Source: a bacterium
Lineage (GTDB): Bacteria > Fidelibacterota > Marinisomatia > Marinisomatales > JAHJCW01
Direction of reading: 5' to 3'
Assembly (NCBI GenBank): GCA_018812885.1
Contig: JAHJCW010000157.1
Span: forward strand, 1 to 21,673
DNA length: 21,673 bases
In this document: positions 7,311 through 15,120 of the stretch, piece by piece
Layout: each line of letters starts with the position of its first letter
How positions within the stretch are numbered: the stretch's first letter is position 1
The notes under the pieces: generated by a model
What the model was told of the DNA's origin: nothing
Database searches by the model: none
What the model saw: the letters and a program-made list of their open reading frames with translations, nothing else
Program-made: the position numbers and the translations under genes

Positions 7311-8294
7311 TTAAAATTGTAATTGTAGCATTATTCCTGTATTCTTCCAATTGCTTTTTACTGAATCACTAGTATTATATTCGCCAATCCCAACATATAA
7401 TCCAATATTAAATGGTGAATTTCCTATAGGAACACTTGTTGAACCTATAACACCTGTGCCAATTCCTCCCCCAGATACATAAAATCCCGTACCATGTATT
7501 TGCAATTGTAAGGGTGTGGTAAATTTTAATAGTTCACTAATGGATAGATTTAGTAATACTCCGGCACCGGTATATAATTTGTCCGTAAAGTCAAATCCTA
7601 AAAATCCCGCCCCTAATCTTGCGCTTAATGGACCGAAGGCAACTCTCAACGGTGTTCCGATTAATAATCCAAAATCCAAATTATTTTCTTCATCTGGGAT
7701 ATCTCCAAACGGATAGCCACCAAATATTCCAATAACCCAATTAGGATTTTTGTTGGTAGTAGTTTTATCTATACTTGATTTTTGGCTCTGATCTGATTGT
7801 TTGACGACGTATACCTTTGGATTTTCAGGATATGAAGTAGTAATCATAGTGTCGTCAATGGATAGGCTTTCATCTTCCGGCAAAACATTGGTTTCAACCG
7901 TAATTGTATCTATTTTGCTTTCAATATTATCTGTTTGATTTTGATATTCGTTAGCCAGATATACAAATGATTGTTCCTTGGCAATTGGATTGCCATTTTC
8001 ATCGGTGAACATATCAGGAATTACCAGCCAATTATCAGGATAAATCCAGTTCGGGTCAATTATATATGGATTTGCTTTGTAGATTTTTTTCCATTTCAAG
8101 CCATCGTGATAAAATTTATATGATAAGTGAGACAAATGGTCATTTTTAATAATCCGATATTCATAGAAGTTTTGTGGATTTATTAAATCATTAGGATCTT
8201 GCAAATATACATAGTATGATTTTTCTTTATCATTAGCTAAACAAAATGATAAAGAAAATATAATTATAAACATTAATGAAATGGTTTTCTTCAT
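7311..8294 (-). CDS. secreted LysM-domain protein with beta-rich C-terminus (paralog A)
   Basis: A 327-residue protein with a signal peptide (about 1-20, ending CLA|ND) and a LysM-like domain at about 45-92 (EYRIIKNDHLSHLSYKFY ... YIIDPNWIYPDNWLVIP). A Ser/Thr/Asp-rich linker follows. The C-terminal 140 residues have alternating glycine and hydrophobic stretches (IGIFGGYPFG; LLIGTPLRVAFGPLSARLGAGF; GIGTGVIGSTSVPIG) and end LQLQF, which suggests a beta-barrel or beta-sandwich in the outer membrane. LysM domains bind peptidoglycan, so a wall-to-outer-membrane tether is plausible but not shown. The ATG is preceded by GAGGGG about 6 nt away. The next gene upstream on this strand is a clear paralog. 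No named family was recognised for the C-terminal region. Confidence 0.8.
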   Translation of the reverse strand: MKKTISLMFIIIFSLSFCLANDKEKSYYVYLQDPNDLINPQNFYEYRIIKNDHLSHLSYKFYHDGLKWKKIYKANPYIIDPNWIYPDNWLVIPDMFTDENGNPIAKEQSFVYLANEYQNQTDNIESKIDTITVETNVLPEDESLSIDDTMITTSYPENPKVYVVKQSDQSQKSSIDKTTTNKNPNWVIGIFGGYPFGDIPDEENNLDFGLLIGTPLRVAFGPLSARLGAGFLGFDFTDKLYTGAGVLLNLSISELLKFTTPLQLQIHGTGFYVSGGGIGTGVIGSTSVPIGNSPFNIGLYVGIGEYNTSDSVKSNWKNTGIMLQLQF

Positions 8295-8341
8295 ATTTAC
8301 CCCTCACACACAATTATACGGTTAATTTACAACAATTAAAT

Positions 8342-8372
8342 AAAAAAGGCGACTTTTAAAGCCGCCTTTTTT
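8342..8372 (-). terminator. rho-independent terminator between the LysM paralogs
   Basis: The arms AAAAAAGGCG (8342-8351) and CGCCTTTTTT (8363-8372) pair perfectly. Inside, an A/C mismatch and a short CTT/AAG extension lead to the loop. On the minus strand the hairpin ends in a U-run and lies 20 bp beyond the stop of the gene at 8393-9391. The two paralogs are thus probably separate transcription units, or are only partly read through. Confidence 0.85.
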
Positions 8373-8392
8373 ATTTAATTGTAATCTATAAG

Positions 8393-9391
8393 TTATAATT
8401 TATAAAACAGGACTGCTCCAACATTTCCCCAATTATATTCATTATCATTTGGATAATATTTACCTAATCCACCGTATAGGCCTAGGCTTACTGGTGATTT
8501 ACCAAAAGGTACACTTGCGGAACCGATACCACCAAAGCCAAGACCTTGATCTTCTCCAAAAATATAGAATCCCACACCGTGTAATTGAAGTACTAATGGC
8601 ATGTCCATGTTTAACAAGTCATTTATGCAAAGACTAGCAAGAAGTCCACCACCAAAATAAAATTTATCAAAATCATAGGTAAAGGCACCTGCCCCCAAAC
8701 CAACACTTAGAGGTCCAGTTTTTACTCCAAGTGGTGTACCGAGTAGTAATCCTACATTCAAAGTTTCATCTTCAGGTGCAGATCCTAAAGGATAACCGGC
8801 ATGTAAACCTAATTTCCAACCCGGCTTTCCACAATAGGATTCTATGCACGGCTTGTACATGTCTGCATTCTTATCTTTTAGCAGACCTTTTTTGGATGTT
8901 TTATCTTTAGTAGCTTTTGTTTTGTCATCAATTTTAGTTTTTCCGTCCATATCTTTATCTTTTAAGCTTTCCGGGACAGTTGTAACTGTTACTGTTGCAT
9001 TTGCTTCTTGAGCATCTATCTTCACTGTTTCTTCAGCAAGCTCATCTTTTGATATGATAGGTTTAACGCCTGTCTCTGAGTACAGCGGCTTACCGCTAGC
9101 ATCAGCAAAGACATTTGGAATTACCAACCAATTATTTGGATAAATCCAATCAGGATCAATTATGTATGGATTTGCTTTGTGAATTTTTGTCCATCTAAAT
9201 GGATCGTTATAGAATTGATCGGCTATGAACCATAAACAATCACCCTTTACAATCATATATTCAAAAAATCCATCAGGGTTGACAAGACCTGCGGGATTCT
9301 CCATTTTTACATAATGCGGTATATTACCCTTATGAGCAAAACTAGACGTGACAAATAACAACATTAGAAAAATGATAGCTATTTTTTTCAT
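8393..9391 (-). CDS. secreted LysM-domain protein with beta-rich C-terminus (paralog B)
   Basis: A 332-residue paralog of the neighbouring LysM protein with the same order: signal peptide (about 1-19, ending SFA|HK), a LysM-like domain at about 43-92 (FEYMIVKGDCLWFIADQFY ... YPNNWLVIP), a linker and a glycine/hydrophobic C-terminal beta-rich domain ending FYKL. The linker differs, being Lys/Asp/Thr-rich (residues about 140-180). It is followed by a Cys pair (CIESYC) absent from paralog A and possibly disulfide-bonded. The start is supported by AGGAG about 8 nt upstream. Repeated motifs shared by both proteins (YIIDP-WIYP-NWLVIP; LLIGTPL/LLLGTPLGV; G-GFY) show duplication. A peptidoglycan-binding envelope protein is the best inference, with no enzymatic motif seen. 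Confidence 0.82.
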   Translation of the reverse strand: MKKIAIIFLMLLFVTSSFAHKGNIPHYVKMENPAGLVNPDGFFEYMIVKGDCLWFIADQFYNDPFRWTKIHKANPYIIDPDWIYPNNWLVIPNVFADASGKPLYSETGVKPIISKDELAEETVKIDAQEANATVTVTTVPESLKDKDMDGKTKIDDKTKATKDKTSKKGLLKDKNADMYKPCIESYCGKPGWKLGLHAGYPLGSAPEDETLNVGLLLGTPLGVKTGPLSVGLGAGAFTYDFDKFYFGGGLLASLCINDLLNMDMPLVLQLHGVGFYIFGEDQGLGFGGIGSASVPFGKSPVSLGLYGGLGKYYPNDNEYNWGNVGAVLFYKL

Positions 9392-9493
9392 TATTTTCTC
9401 CTAGAAAATATATAGCAAATTTAACAATAATTTACTAATAATGTTCCACAATAAGTTATTCGCTATTTAAGATTAAAAAATAAAAGATAATTA

Positions 9494-9521
9494 TTGACAG
9501 AAATATAAAGTACTTTATAAT
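9494..9521 (+). promoter_or_regulatory. sigma70-type promoter of the membrane protein/regulator/receptor operon
   Basis: TTGACA (9494-9499) and TATAAT (9516-9521), separated by 16 bp, match the housekeeping consensus exactly and lie 25 bp ahead of the ATG at 9547. This is the strongest promoter match in the window. The spacer and first part of the -10 box are covered by a 16-bp palindrome, so it is probably repressible. Confidence 0.8.
9504..9519. promoter_or_regulatory. 16-bp palindromic operator candidate
   Basis: TATAAAGTACTTTATA is a perfect palindrome lying between the -35 and -10 elements and overlapping the -10. One base later a third copy of the half-site, TATAAAGT, occurs at 9521-9528. 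A dimeric repressor bound here would block RNA polymerase. The obvious candidate is the winged-helix protein encoded two genes down in the same operon, which would make it autoregulatory (inference). Confidence 0.65.
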
Positions 9522-9546
9522 ATAAAGTTAATCATATGAGGTAAAA

Positions 9547-10131
9547 ATGGTGGAAAAGAAAATACAGGAAGATTTAGCGGTGATAAAACAAATAATGCTG
9601 GAATCCAGACAAAGATTTTATAACGTCGGTATACATCTGGTTGTTTGGGGAGGAATTGTAATATTAGCATTATTGCTGACCTATTATAGTTTATCAATTA
9701 AATTTTTACTTCCGGAATATTGGATTTGGATTGTTGGATTTGGATTGGCCTGGATATTTGAATTTTGGCAACAAAAACGTCATCAAAATTCTGAGAGAGT
9801 TTATAATACACTTAATCGCATGTCCGGTACATTGTGGACGTCAATTCTAATTACGATGATGATCTATATTGTTTTTGGTGGAGTGGGAGGACATCTGATA
9901 GAAGGCACTTCAGCAATTATTGCCGGATTATTAGCGATTGGATATTTAGTAACAAGTGTAGGAATTGGAATAAAATGGATAAAAATTCTTGGTTTGGGTT
10001 GGTGGTTAGGCTCGATAATACTTTTTTTCAGTCCTTCTGAAATCGGTCTACTGATAATGGCGGTCCTTATGATATTTTTACAATTTATTCCGGGCGTGAT
10101 ACTATTTGTCAAAGGACCTAAAAATGACTGA
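9547..10131 (+). CDS. polytopic membrane protein, unknown function
   Basis: A 194-residue protein with a charged, probably cytoplasmic N-terminal helix (1-25), then about six hydrophobic segments at roughly 27-49, 56-74, 94-113, 119-141, 145-161 and 165-188. It ends with a short Lys/Asp tail. I recognise no catalytic or transport motif and no named family. It is first in a three-gene unit. Its stop codon overlaps the winged-helix regulator start by 8 nt, a pairing often seen for small membrane proteins and their HTH regulators. The ATG is preceded by GAGGTAAAA, a good ribosome binding site. Possible roles include a sensor or transducer for the regulator, or a partner of the downstream receptor. 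Neither is shown by the sequence. Confidence 0.8.
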   Translation: MVEKKIQEDLAVIKQIMLESRQRFYNVGIHLVVWGGIVILALLLTYYSLSIKFLLPEYWIWIVGFGLAWIFEFWQQKRHQNSERVYNTLNRMSGTLWTSILITMMIYIVFGGVGGHLIEGTSAIIAGLLAIGYLVTSVGIGIKWIKILGLGWWLGSIILFFSPSEIGLLIMAVLMIFLQFIPGVILFVKGPKND

Positions 10132-10426
10132 ATTTGATTATCAGCAAATTGATGATCTTATTCATTCAAGAATCCGCCTATCTATTATTGCGCTGTTAGT
10201 AAGTCGCGGAGAAGCAAATTTTATTTTTATTAGAGAAAAAATTAAAACTACTGATGGAAATTTAAGCGTTCAATTACGAAAATTAGAGGATGCCTCATTT
10301 ATAAAGACAAAAAAAGAGTTTGTTAATCGTAAACCGGTTTCTACCTATTCAATAACCGAAAAAGGTAGAGAGGGTTTTAATGAGTATGTAAAAAAAATTG
10401 AATCGTTATTGAATTTGGAGAAATAA
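10124..10426 (+). CDS. winged-helix transcriptional regulator (HTH_34-like, MarR/ArsR-type fold)
   Basis: A 100-residue single-domain regulator. The pattern DDLIHSRIRLSIIALLVSRG ... TTDGNLSVQLRKLEDASFIK ... NRKPVSTYSITEKGREGF is that of the winged-helix family Pfam calls HTH_34. TDGNLSVQLRKLE is the recognition helix and the KPVSTYSIT stretch is the wing. I chose the ATG at 10124 because AAAGGA lies 6 nt before it. A TTG at 10106 would add six residues inside the upstream gene. No ligand or metal site is evident. It overlaps the membrane-protein gene and precedes the TonB-receptor gene by 16 bp. It probably controls its own operon through the palindrome at 9504-9519. Confidence 0.88.
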   Translation: MTEFDYQQIDDLIHSRIRLSIIALLVSRGEANFIFIREKIKTTDGNLSVQLRKLEDASFIKTKKEFVNRKPVSTYSITEKGREGFNEYVKKIESLLNLEK

Positions 10427-10442
10427 AAAAGGAAAATGATAT

Positions 10443-12893
10443 ATGCGAAATTATACTTTAATAATAATATTTACGATGAATATCACTTTTGCTCAACTCG
10501 CTGGAATAATAACCGGTGAAGTAATAGATGGAAAGACTAAACAACCTCTGATCGGAGTTAATATTCAAGTCATTGATACCGATTTTGGTGCGGCGAGTGA
10601 TTTAAACGGGTATTTCTATATTAACAATGTACCAGTTGGAACGCAACATATAAGTGTTACGATGATAGGTTATAAAGAACGTATATTTTTAAACCTACCA
10701 GTGACCTCGGCTAGACCAATAAATGTTGTTGCAGAACTTGAGATTGATCCGGTGCAAATCGAAGCGGTAGAGGTCTCAGGCAATGTGTTTTCCAAATCAT
10801 CCAATGCTATTGTAAGTACAATGAATGTTGATCAATCAGAGATACGCAGTGATCCGGGCGGCGCGTGGGATATTCAGCGTGTTGTGCAATCATTACCTTC
10901 AGTAACTACTACTTCCGATATGGAAAATGAAATTATTAGTCGTGGTGGGGCGCGCGGAGAAAATCTATTTTTTATGGATAATATCGAAATCCAAAATCCC
11001 AATCATTTTGGATTTGAGGGCACGGGGGGCGGTCCGATTAACATAGTAAATCCGATGTTTGTCCGTGAAATTGAGTTTACTCCGGGAGCATTTTCCGCTC
11101 GCTATGGCGATAAAGCGAGCAGTGTGATGGATGTATCGCTGCGCGAAGGTTCACGGCATCATTTTGAATACGATTTTGATCTATCAATGGCAGGAGCAGG
11201 GCTAAACGCTGAGGGTCCTATCGCAAGCGGAAAAGGCTCATTCCTATTGGGTACAGCCTGGAGTTATATGGATTTGGTTGTTAAAAACATCGGAATGACA
11301 GCAGTGCCACATTACAATCATCATCAAGCGAAAATCGTTTACGATATTAATCCAAAATTTCGTTTGATTGCTAACGGCTTAGTAGCATTTGACAATATAA
11401 ATGTCAAGGCAGAGAATGAGGTTGTAAGCTACGGTGCTGAAAGTGTTGATACGGAAGGAGAAAGTTACGTTGGAGGTCTGAGTTTACGTACCCTTTTAGG
11501 TAAAATTGGATATGGAATATCAACGATTGCATTCACCAAACAGCGGACTTATCACTGGGTTTATAGTATGGAACAGCACGACAATCCGTGGTTTACACGC
11601 GATAATACCATCACTGATTTAACATATCGCGATAATTGGGTAATCCAGACTCCGGCCGGTGAGTTTATATCAGGTTTATCACTGAAGCAAATTACATATA
11701 ATTATGCTGAATGGGCAAAACCCGACACCGGTTATTATTACGATACATCCCTTTGGGATGGCAGTCAATGGAATTTTCCTGAAGATGTTGATAAACCACA
11801 AGTTACGAATATTAAATATTATCAGCCTGAGTGGTATAATTATGAAGATGGGAAGTATTGGAAATTTGCCTATCATCTACAAAATAAAATTAAATTTGGA
11901 ACTAAATTGCAGCTAACATCTGGATTGCGTGCCGATTATTTTTCCGGCACCGAAGACTGGGTTTTTTCACCACGTTTGAATGTTCAATTTAATCTTAACC
12001 GGATTACAACTGCACATATTGCCTATGGACGGCATTATCAATTCCCCGAATACTATATTATTGCTCATAATGATATAAATCAAGACCTGAGAGCGAAATA
12101 TGCCGACCAACTTGTAGCAGGTGCCGAACACTTTTTCTCCAAAGATTTTCGCGGATCATTAGAAGTGTATTATAAAAAATATGATGATATTTATACGCAT
12201 TATTATTGGACTCATCCACAAGAACAATATCCCGATTCATTGCAACATATCGATGAATATGAGAATAAAGGCGCCGGTAAAAGTTACGGTGTTGAACTAT
12301 TCTTACAGAAAAAATTAACACGCAACTGGCACGGGATTTTAAGCTATGCTTGGAGTCGTAGTCAAGCAAAAGATGTCCGTGATTTTGTTGGTGGTCCCAA
12401 CCCTAACACCGAAGAAAAAGCCGGCGAGTGGTACAACTGGGACTATGACTATCGCCATAATCTAACCTTTATTGGCGGGTGGAAAAAGAAATTCCATGAG
12501 GAAGATTGGTATAATAATATCAAAGAAAAATTGTGGTATAAAATTTTAGGACCATTAAATCCTCTTGCTGATGAGGTTGAACTCAGTTTCCGGTTTGCTT
12601 ACAATAGCGGGCGTCCTTACACAGAAAAAACTTATATGCCGGAATTATTTGACTGGGCTACTCTCGAAGATACTGAATGGAATAAGATGCGCTATCCGGA
12701 ATATCAGCGTTTGGATATTATGTATTTACAACGTTATCATTTCAAAAAATTGAACTTGGTGTTTTATATTGATATTATGAATATTTTTAACCACAAAAAT
12801 ATCTGGGATTGGGCTTATAATCGCGATGGTTCTAAAGAGGAAGTATGGCAGTATACAACATTCCCGGTTGGTGGTGTAACCTTAGAATTCTAG
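10443..12893 (+). CDS. TonB-dependent outer-membrane receptor with carboxypeptidase-regulatory-like N-terminus
   Basis: An 816-residue receptor with a signal peptide (about 1-17, ending TFA|Q). An N-terminal CarboxypepD_reg-like beta-sandwich covers about 20-100 (GEVIDGKTKQPLIGVNIQV; DLNGYFYINNVPVGTQHISV). A plug domain lies at about 120-230 (DIQRVVQSLPSVTTTSDM; IISRGGARGENLFFMDNIEI; GAFSARYGDKASSVMDVSL). The rest is a 22-strand-type barrel rich in Tyr/Trp ending in Phe (VTLEF). It is expected to import a bound ligand through the outer membrane using TonB energy. No SusD partner is adjacent, so a glycan utilisation locus is not indicated. The ligand is unknown. The AAAGGA ribosome binding site is 11 nt upstream of the ATG. 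Transcription is probably shared with the membrane protein and regulator and ends at the 12916-12948 terminator. Confidence 0.93.
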   Translation: MRNYTLIIIFTMNITFAQLAGIITGEVIDGKTKQPLIGVNIQVIDTDFGAASDLNGYFYINNVPVGTQHISVTMIGYKERIFLNLPVTSARPINVVAELEIDPVQIEAVEVSGNVFSKSSNAIVSTMNVDQSEIRSDPGGAWDIQRVVQSLPSVTTTSDMENEIISRGGARGENLFFMDNIEIQNPNHFGFEGTGGGPINIVNPMFVREIEFTPGAFSARYGDKASSVMDVSLREGSRHHFEYDFDLSMAGAGLNAEGPIASGKGSFLLGTAWSYMDLVVKNIGMTAVPHYNHHQAKIVYDINPKFRLIANGLVAFDNINVKAENEVVSYGAESVDTEGESYVGGLSLRTLLGKIGYGISTIAFTKQRTYHWVYSMEQHDNPWFTRDNTITDLTYRDNWVIQTPAGEFISGLSLKQITYNYAEWAKPDTGYYYDTSLWDGSQWNFPEDVDKPQVTNIKYYQPEWYNYEDGKYWKFAYHLQNKIKFGTKLQLTSGLRADYFSGTEDWVFSPRLNVQFNLNRITTAHIAYGRHYQFPEYYIIAHNDINQDLRAKYADQLVAGAEHFFSKDFRGSLEVYYKKYDDIYTHYYWTHPQEQYPDSLQHIDEYENKGAGKSYGVELFLQKKLTRNWHGILSYAWSRSQAKDVRDFVGGPNPNTEEKAGEWYNWDYDYRHNLTFIGGWKKKFHEEDWYNNIKEKLWYKILGPLNPLADEVELSFRFAYNSGRPYTEKTYMPELFDWATLEDTEWNKMRYPEYQRLDIMYLQRYHFKKLNLVFYIDIMNIFNHKNIWDWAYNRDGSKEEVWQYTTFPVGGVTLEF

Positions 12894-12915
12894 TACAATA
12901 GGTGTTACGTTAAAT

Positions 12916-12948
12916 AAAAAAACTACCTCATTATGAGGTGGTTTTTTT
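12916..12948. terminator. bidirectional rho-independent terminator
   Basis: A 15-bp stem (12916-12930 with 12934-12948, one G-T wobble) closes a TTA loop, with core ACCTCA/TGAGGT flanked by seven A and seven T residues. It lies 22 bp beyond the TonB-receptor stop and also about 85 bp beyond the minus-strand GH97 stop. Either strand ends in a U-run, so it can serve both convergent operons. Confidence 0.9.
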
Positions 12949-13034
12949 ATTACATTTAAATATCAACCATATTATCAACTGTTTTAGATAATAATACTTT
13001 CTTTCAGGGTTTGATTCTTTTCGGTGGACTTCTT

Positions 13035-15113
13035 TCAATCAGCCGGTCTTAAGCTGATTGCTGCCCCTCCGCCCTCTGCTAACTTTAGCAATAATCTATC
13101 ATTCTTGTTTACATTTCTTTTGTAAATATCGATAGCTGTAGGATTTTTATTCCAATGGGCATTTTTTGCGTCCGCATAAATAGTTGCTACGTATTGTTTC
13201 CCATCATCCAAAAATTCAAAATCGATTTCAATATTTCTGTCATTTTCATCAGTAACAGCGCCAATGAACCAATTATCAGTTTCCCGCTCCTTGCGTGCTA
13301 ATACTACAAAATCTCCAATTTCACCATCTAAAACGTGTGATTCTTCCCAATTCAAACCAACATCGCGGATGAACTGAAAAGCAAGATGTTCGACGTAGTT
13401 TTCTGGTAAATCTGCTGCCATTTGAATTGGTGAATAGACAACGACGTATAGAGCCAATTGATGTGCCAGGGTTGTATTAATTTGATTGTTCGGTTTGTAA
13501 TCAGCAAGTTTGATATCAAAAATACCGGGCGTAAAATCAATTGGACCGGCAAGCATTCGTGTAAACGGAACGATTGTCAAATGTTCCGGGGGATTTCCCC
13601 CTTCAGACCAAGCATTGAACTCCTGTCCTCGCAAGCCTTCTCGTGAGATCATATTTGGGTATGTTCGTCTAATTCCGGTATCTTTGATCGGTTCGTGGAT
13701 GTTTACCATAATTTCATAATCGGCGGCTTTTTCTAAAACTTTTTGATAATGATTAACCATCCATTGTCCATGATGATATTCACCTTTTGGAATTATTTTT
13801 CCTACATATCCTGTCTTCACTGCATTGATATCGTACATTTTACAAAGGGCAAAAGCTGTGTCTAGCTGTGCCTCATAAGTGCGCGGCGCCGCCGATGTTT
13901 CATGATGCATGATTATCTTAACATCTTTTGCTTTTGCATAACGAACTACTTCATCTAGATCATAATCTTCGTAGGGTGTTATAAAGTCAAAAACACCTTC
14001 ACGATCATCAAACCCAATCCATTTTTCCCAACCGGTATTCCATCCTTCTATTAAAACTCCATCAATATTGTTATCAGCCGCAAAATCAATATATTTCTTA
14101 GCGTTTTCAGTTGTCGCTCCGTGCCTGCCGCTAGCCATATCCCAAGTACTTTTACCAATATGCATTTCCCACCAAATACCAACATATTTCATCGGTTTTA
14201 TCCAACCGGTATCTTTTAATCTATTTGGTTCGTTGAGATTTACAATCAGGTGCGATTCAATTAGATCTCCAGCCTTTTCTGCAATTTGAATTGTCCGCCA
14301 AGGGGTAACAAAAGGTGTGCTGATTTTAACTTTTGATCCATCGGCAGAGCCGACTAATTCGCTAGTAAATGAATACGTTTCAGTATTAACTTTTAAAGTT
14401 ATCCCCGAGAAATTAGTAAGATTGGCTTCGTGAAAGCTTATATACAAGCCGTCATCAGTTTTCAATGTAACAGGTGTGTTTACAGCATTTTCAGGAATAT
14501 ACGTCTGCGCTAACGAAGAATGGTTGCGTTTTGAAATCGCATCAATTTCACTTAGTTTTGTTGTATTGTATAAATGTTCATAACTATCCCAATCACCAGG
14601 TATCCACCAAGTAGTATGATCACCGGTTAGATTAAACTCGGTATTTTCGTCCATTATCACAACATCTTTTAAATTTTCCTGATCAGGGAATTCAAATCTA
14701 AATCCTAATCCGTCATCGTACACACGAAAGACAATATTCATCTGGCGTTTTAAGTGGTCTGATTCCATTAGTTCAATTTTTAACTCATTATATGAATTTT
14801 CTACAATTCTTTGTTCTCCCAAAATTGTTTCCCATGTTTCAGAGAAATTCCGTTTTTTGTGCTGAGTTATAATGAATCCGTTTTCCATTGATGGTACGGT
14901 TTTAAAATCAAATCCAAAATAGGAATCATCAATAACTAATTTATCTATGTAACGCACAGAATAACCGGGTTGTCCCTCTGGCGATAACAAGAATTTTGCC
15001 TGGATGTTGTTGTTAGGAGAACTAATCTCTAGAACTTGCTTATTAGTAAAACATGATGTCCGACAAGTCGTCATGCTAAAAATCAGAAATATTAAAAATG
15101 TTTGTTTTTTCAT
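13035..15113 (-). CDS. glycoside hydrolase family 97, inverting alpha-glucosidase type
   Basis: A 692-residue GH97 enzyme with an N-terminal signal or lipoprotein-like leader (Cys17 in FSMTTC). Catalytic residues follow the SusB pattern of Bacteroides: Glu405 (MHHET), Glu474 (NIHEP) and Glu498 (GQEFNAW), with intervals of 69 and 24 residues identical to E439/E508/E532 of SusB. Glu179 (DSYEH) fits the calcium-coordinating position. The retaining GH97 alpha-galactosidases carry an Asp nucleophile, whereas this protein has VKTGYVG in that region. An inverting alpha-glucosidase is therefore favoured. It should act in the periplasm on malto- or isomalto-oligosaccharides. It starts 7 bp after the symporter stop and is second in that operon, which suggests released sugar is imported by the symporter. 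Confidence 0.94.
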   Translation of the reverse strand: MKKQTFLIFLIFSMTTCRTSCFTNKQVLEISSPNNNIQAKFLLSPEGQPGYSVRYIDKLVIDDSYFGFDFKTVPSMENGFIITQHKKRNFSETWETILGEQRIVENSYNELKIELMESDHLKRQMNIVFRVYDDGLGFRFEFPDQENLKDVVIMDENTEFNLTGDHTTWWIPGDWDSYEHLYNTTKLSEIDAISKRNHSSLAQTYIPENAVNTPVTLKTDDGLYISFHEANLTNFSGITLKVNTETYSFTSELVGSADGSKVKISTPFVTPWRTIQIAEKAGDLIESHLIVNLNEPNRLKDTGWIKPMKYVGIWWEMHIGKSTWDMASGRHGATTENAKKYIDFAADNNIDGVLIEGWNTGWEKWIGFDDREGVFDFITPYEDYDLDEVVRYAKAKDVKIIMHHETSAAPRTYEAQLDTAFALCKMYDINAVKTGYVGKIIPKGEYHHGQWMVNHYQKVLEKAADYEIMVNIHEPIKDTGIRRTYPNMISREGLRGQEFNAWSEGGNPPEHLTIVPFTRMLAGPIDFTPGIFDIKLADYKPNNQINTTLAHQLALYVVVYSPIQMAADLPENYVEHLAFQFIRDVGLNWEESHVLDGEIGDFVVLARKERETDNWFIGAVTDENDRNIEIDFEFLDDGKQYVATIYADAKNAHWNKNPTAIDIYKRNVNKNDRLLLKLAEGGGAAISLRPAD

Positions 15114-15120
15114 GTGTTTT

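Noticed and set aside
10106..10123. TTG at 10106 as the regulator start
   Set aside because: The ATG at 10124 has AAAGGA at good spacing and matches the usual start of this regulator family. The TTG would lie before that ribosome binding site.
10443..12893. SusC-type glycan-import locus linked to the GH97 gene
   Set aside because: No SusD gene is present, and the receptor is on the opposite strand with its own promoter and a terminator between it and the GH97 operon.
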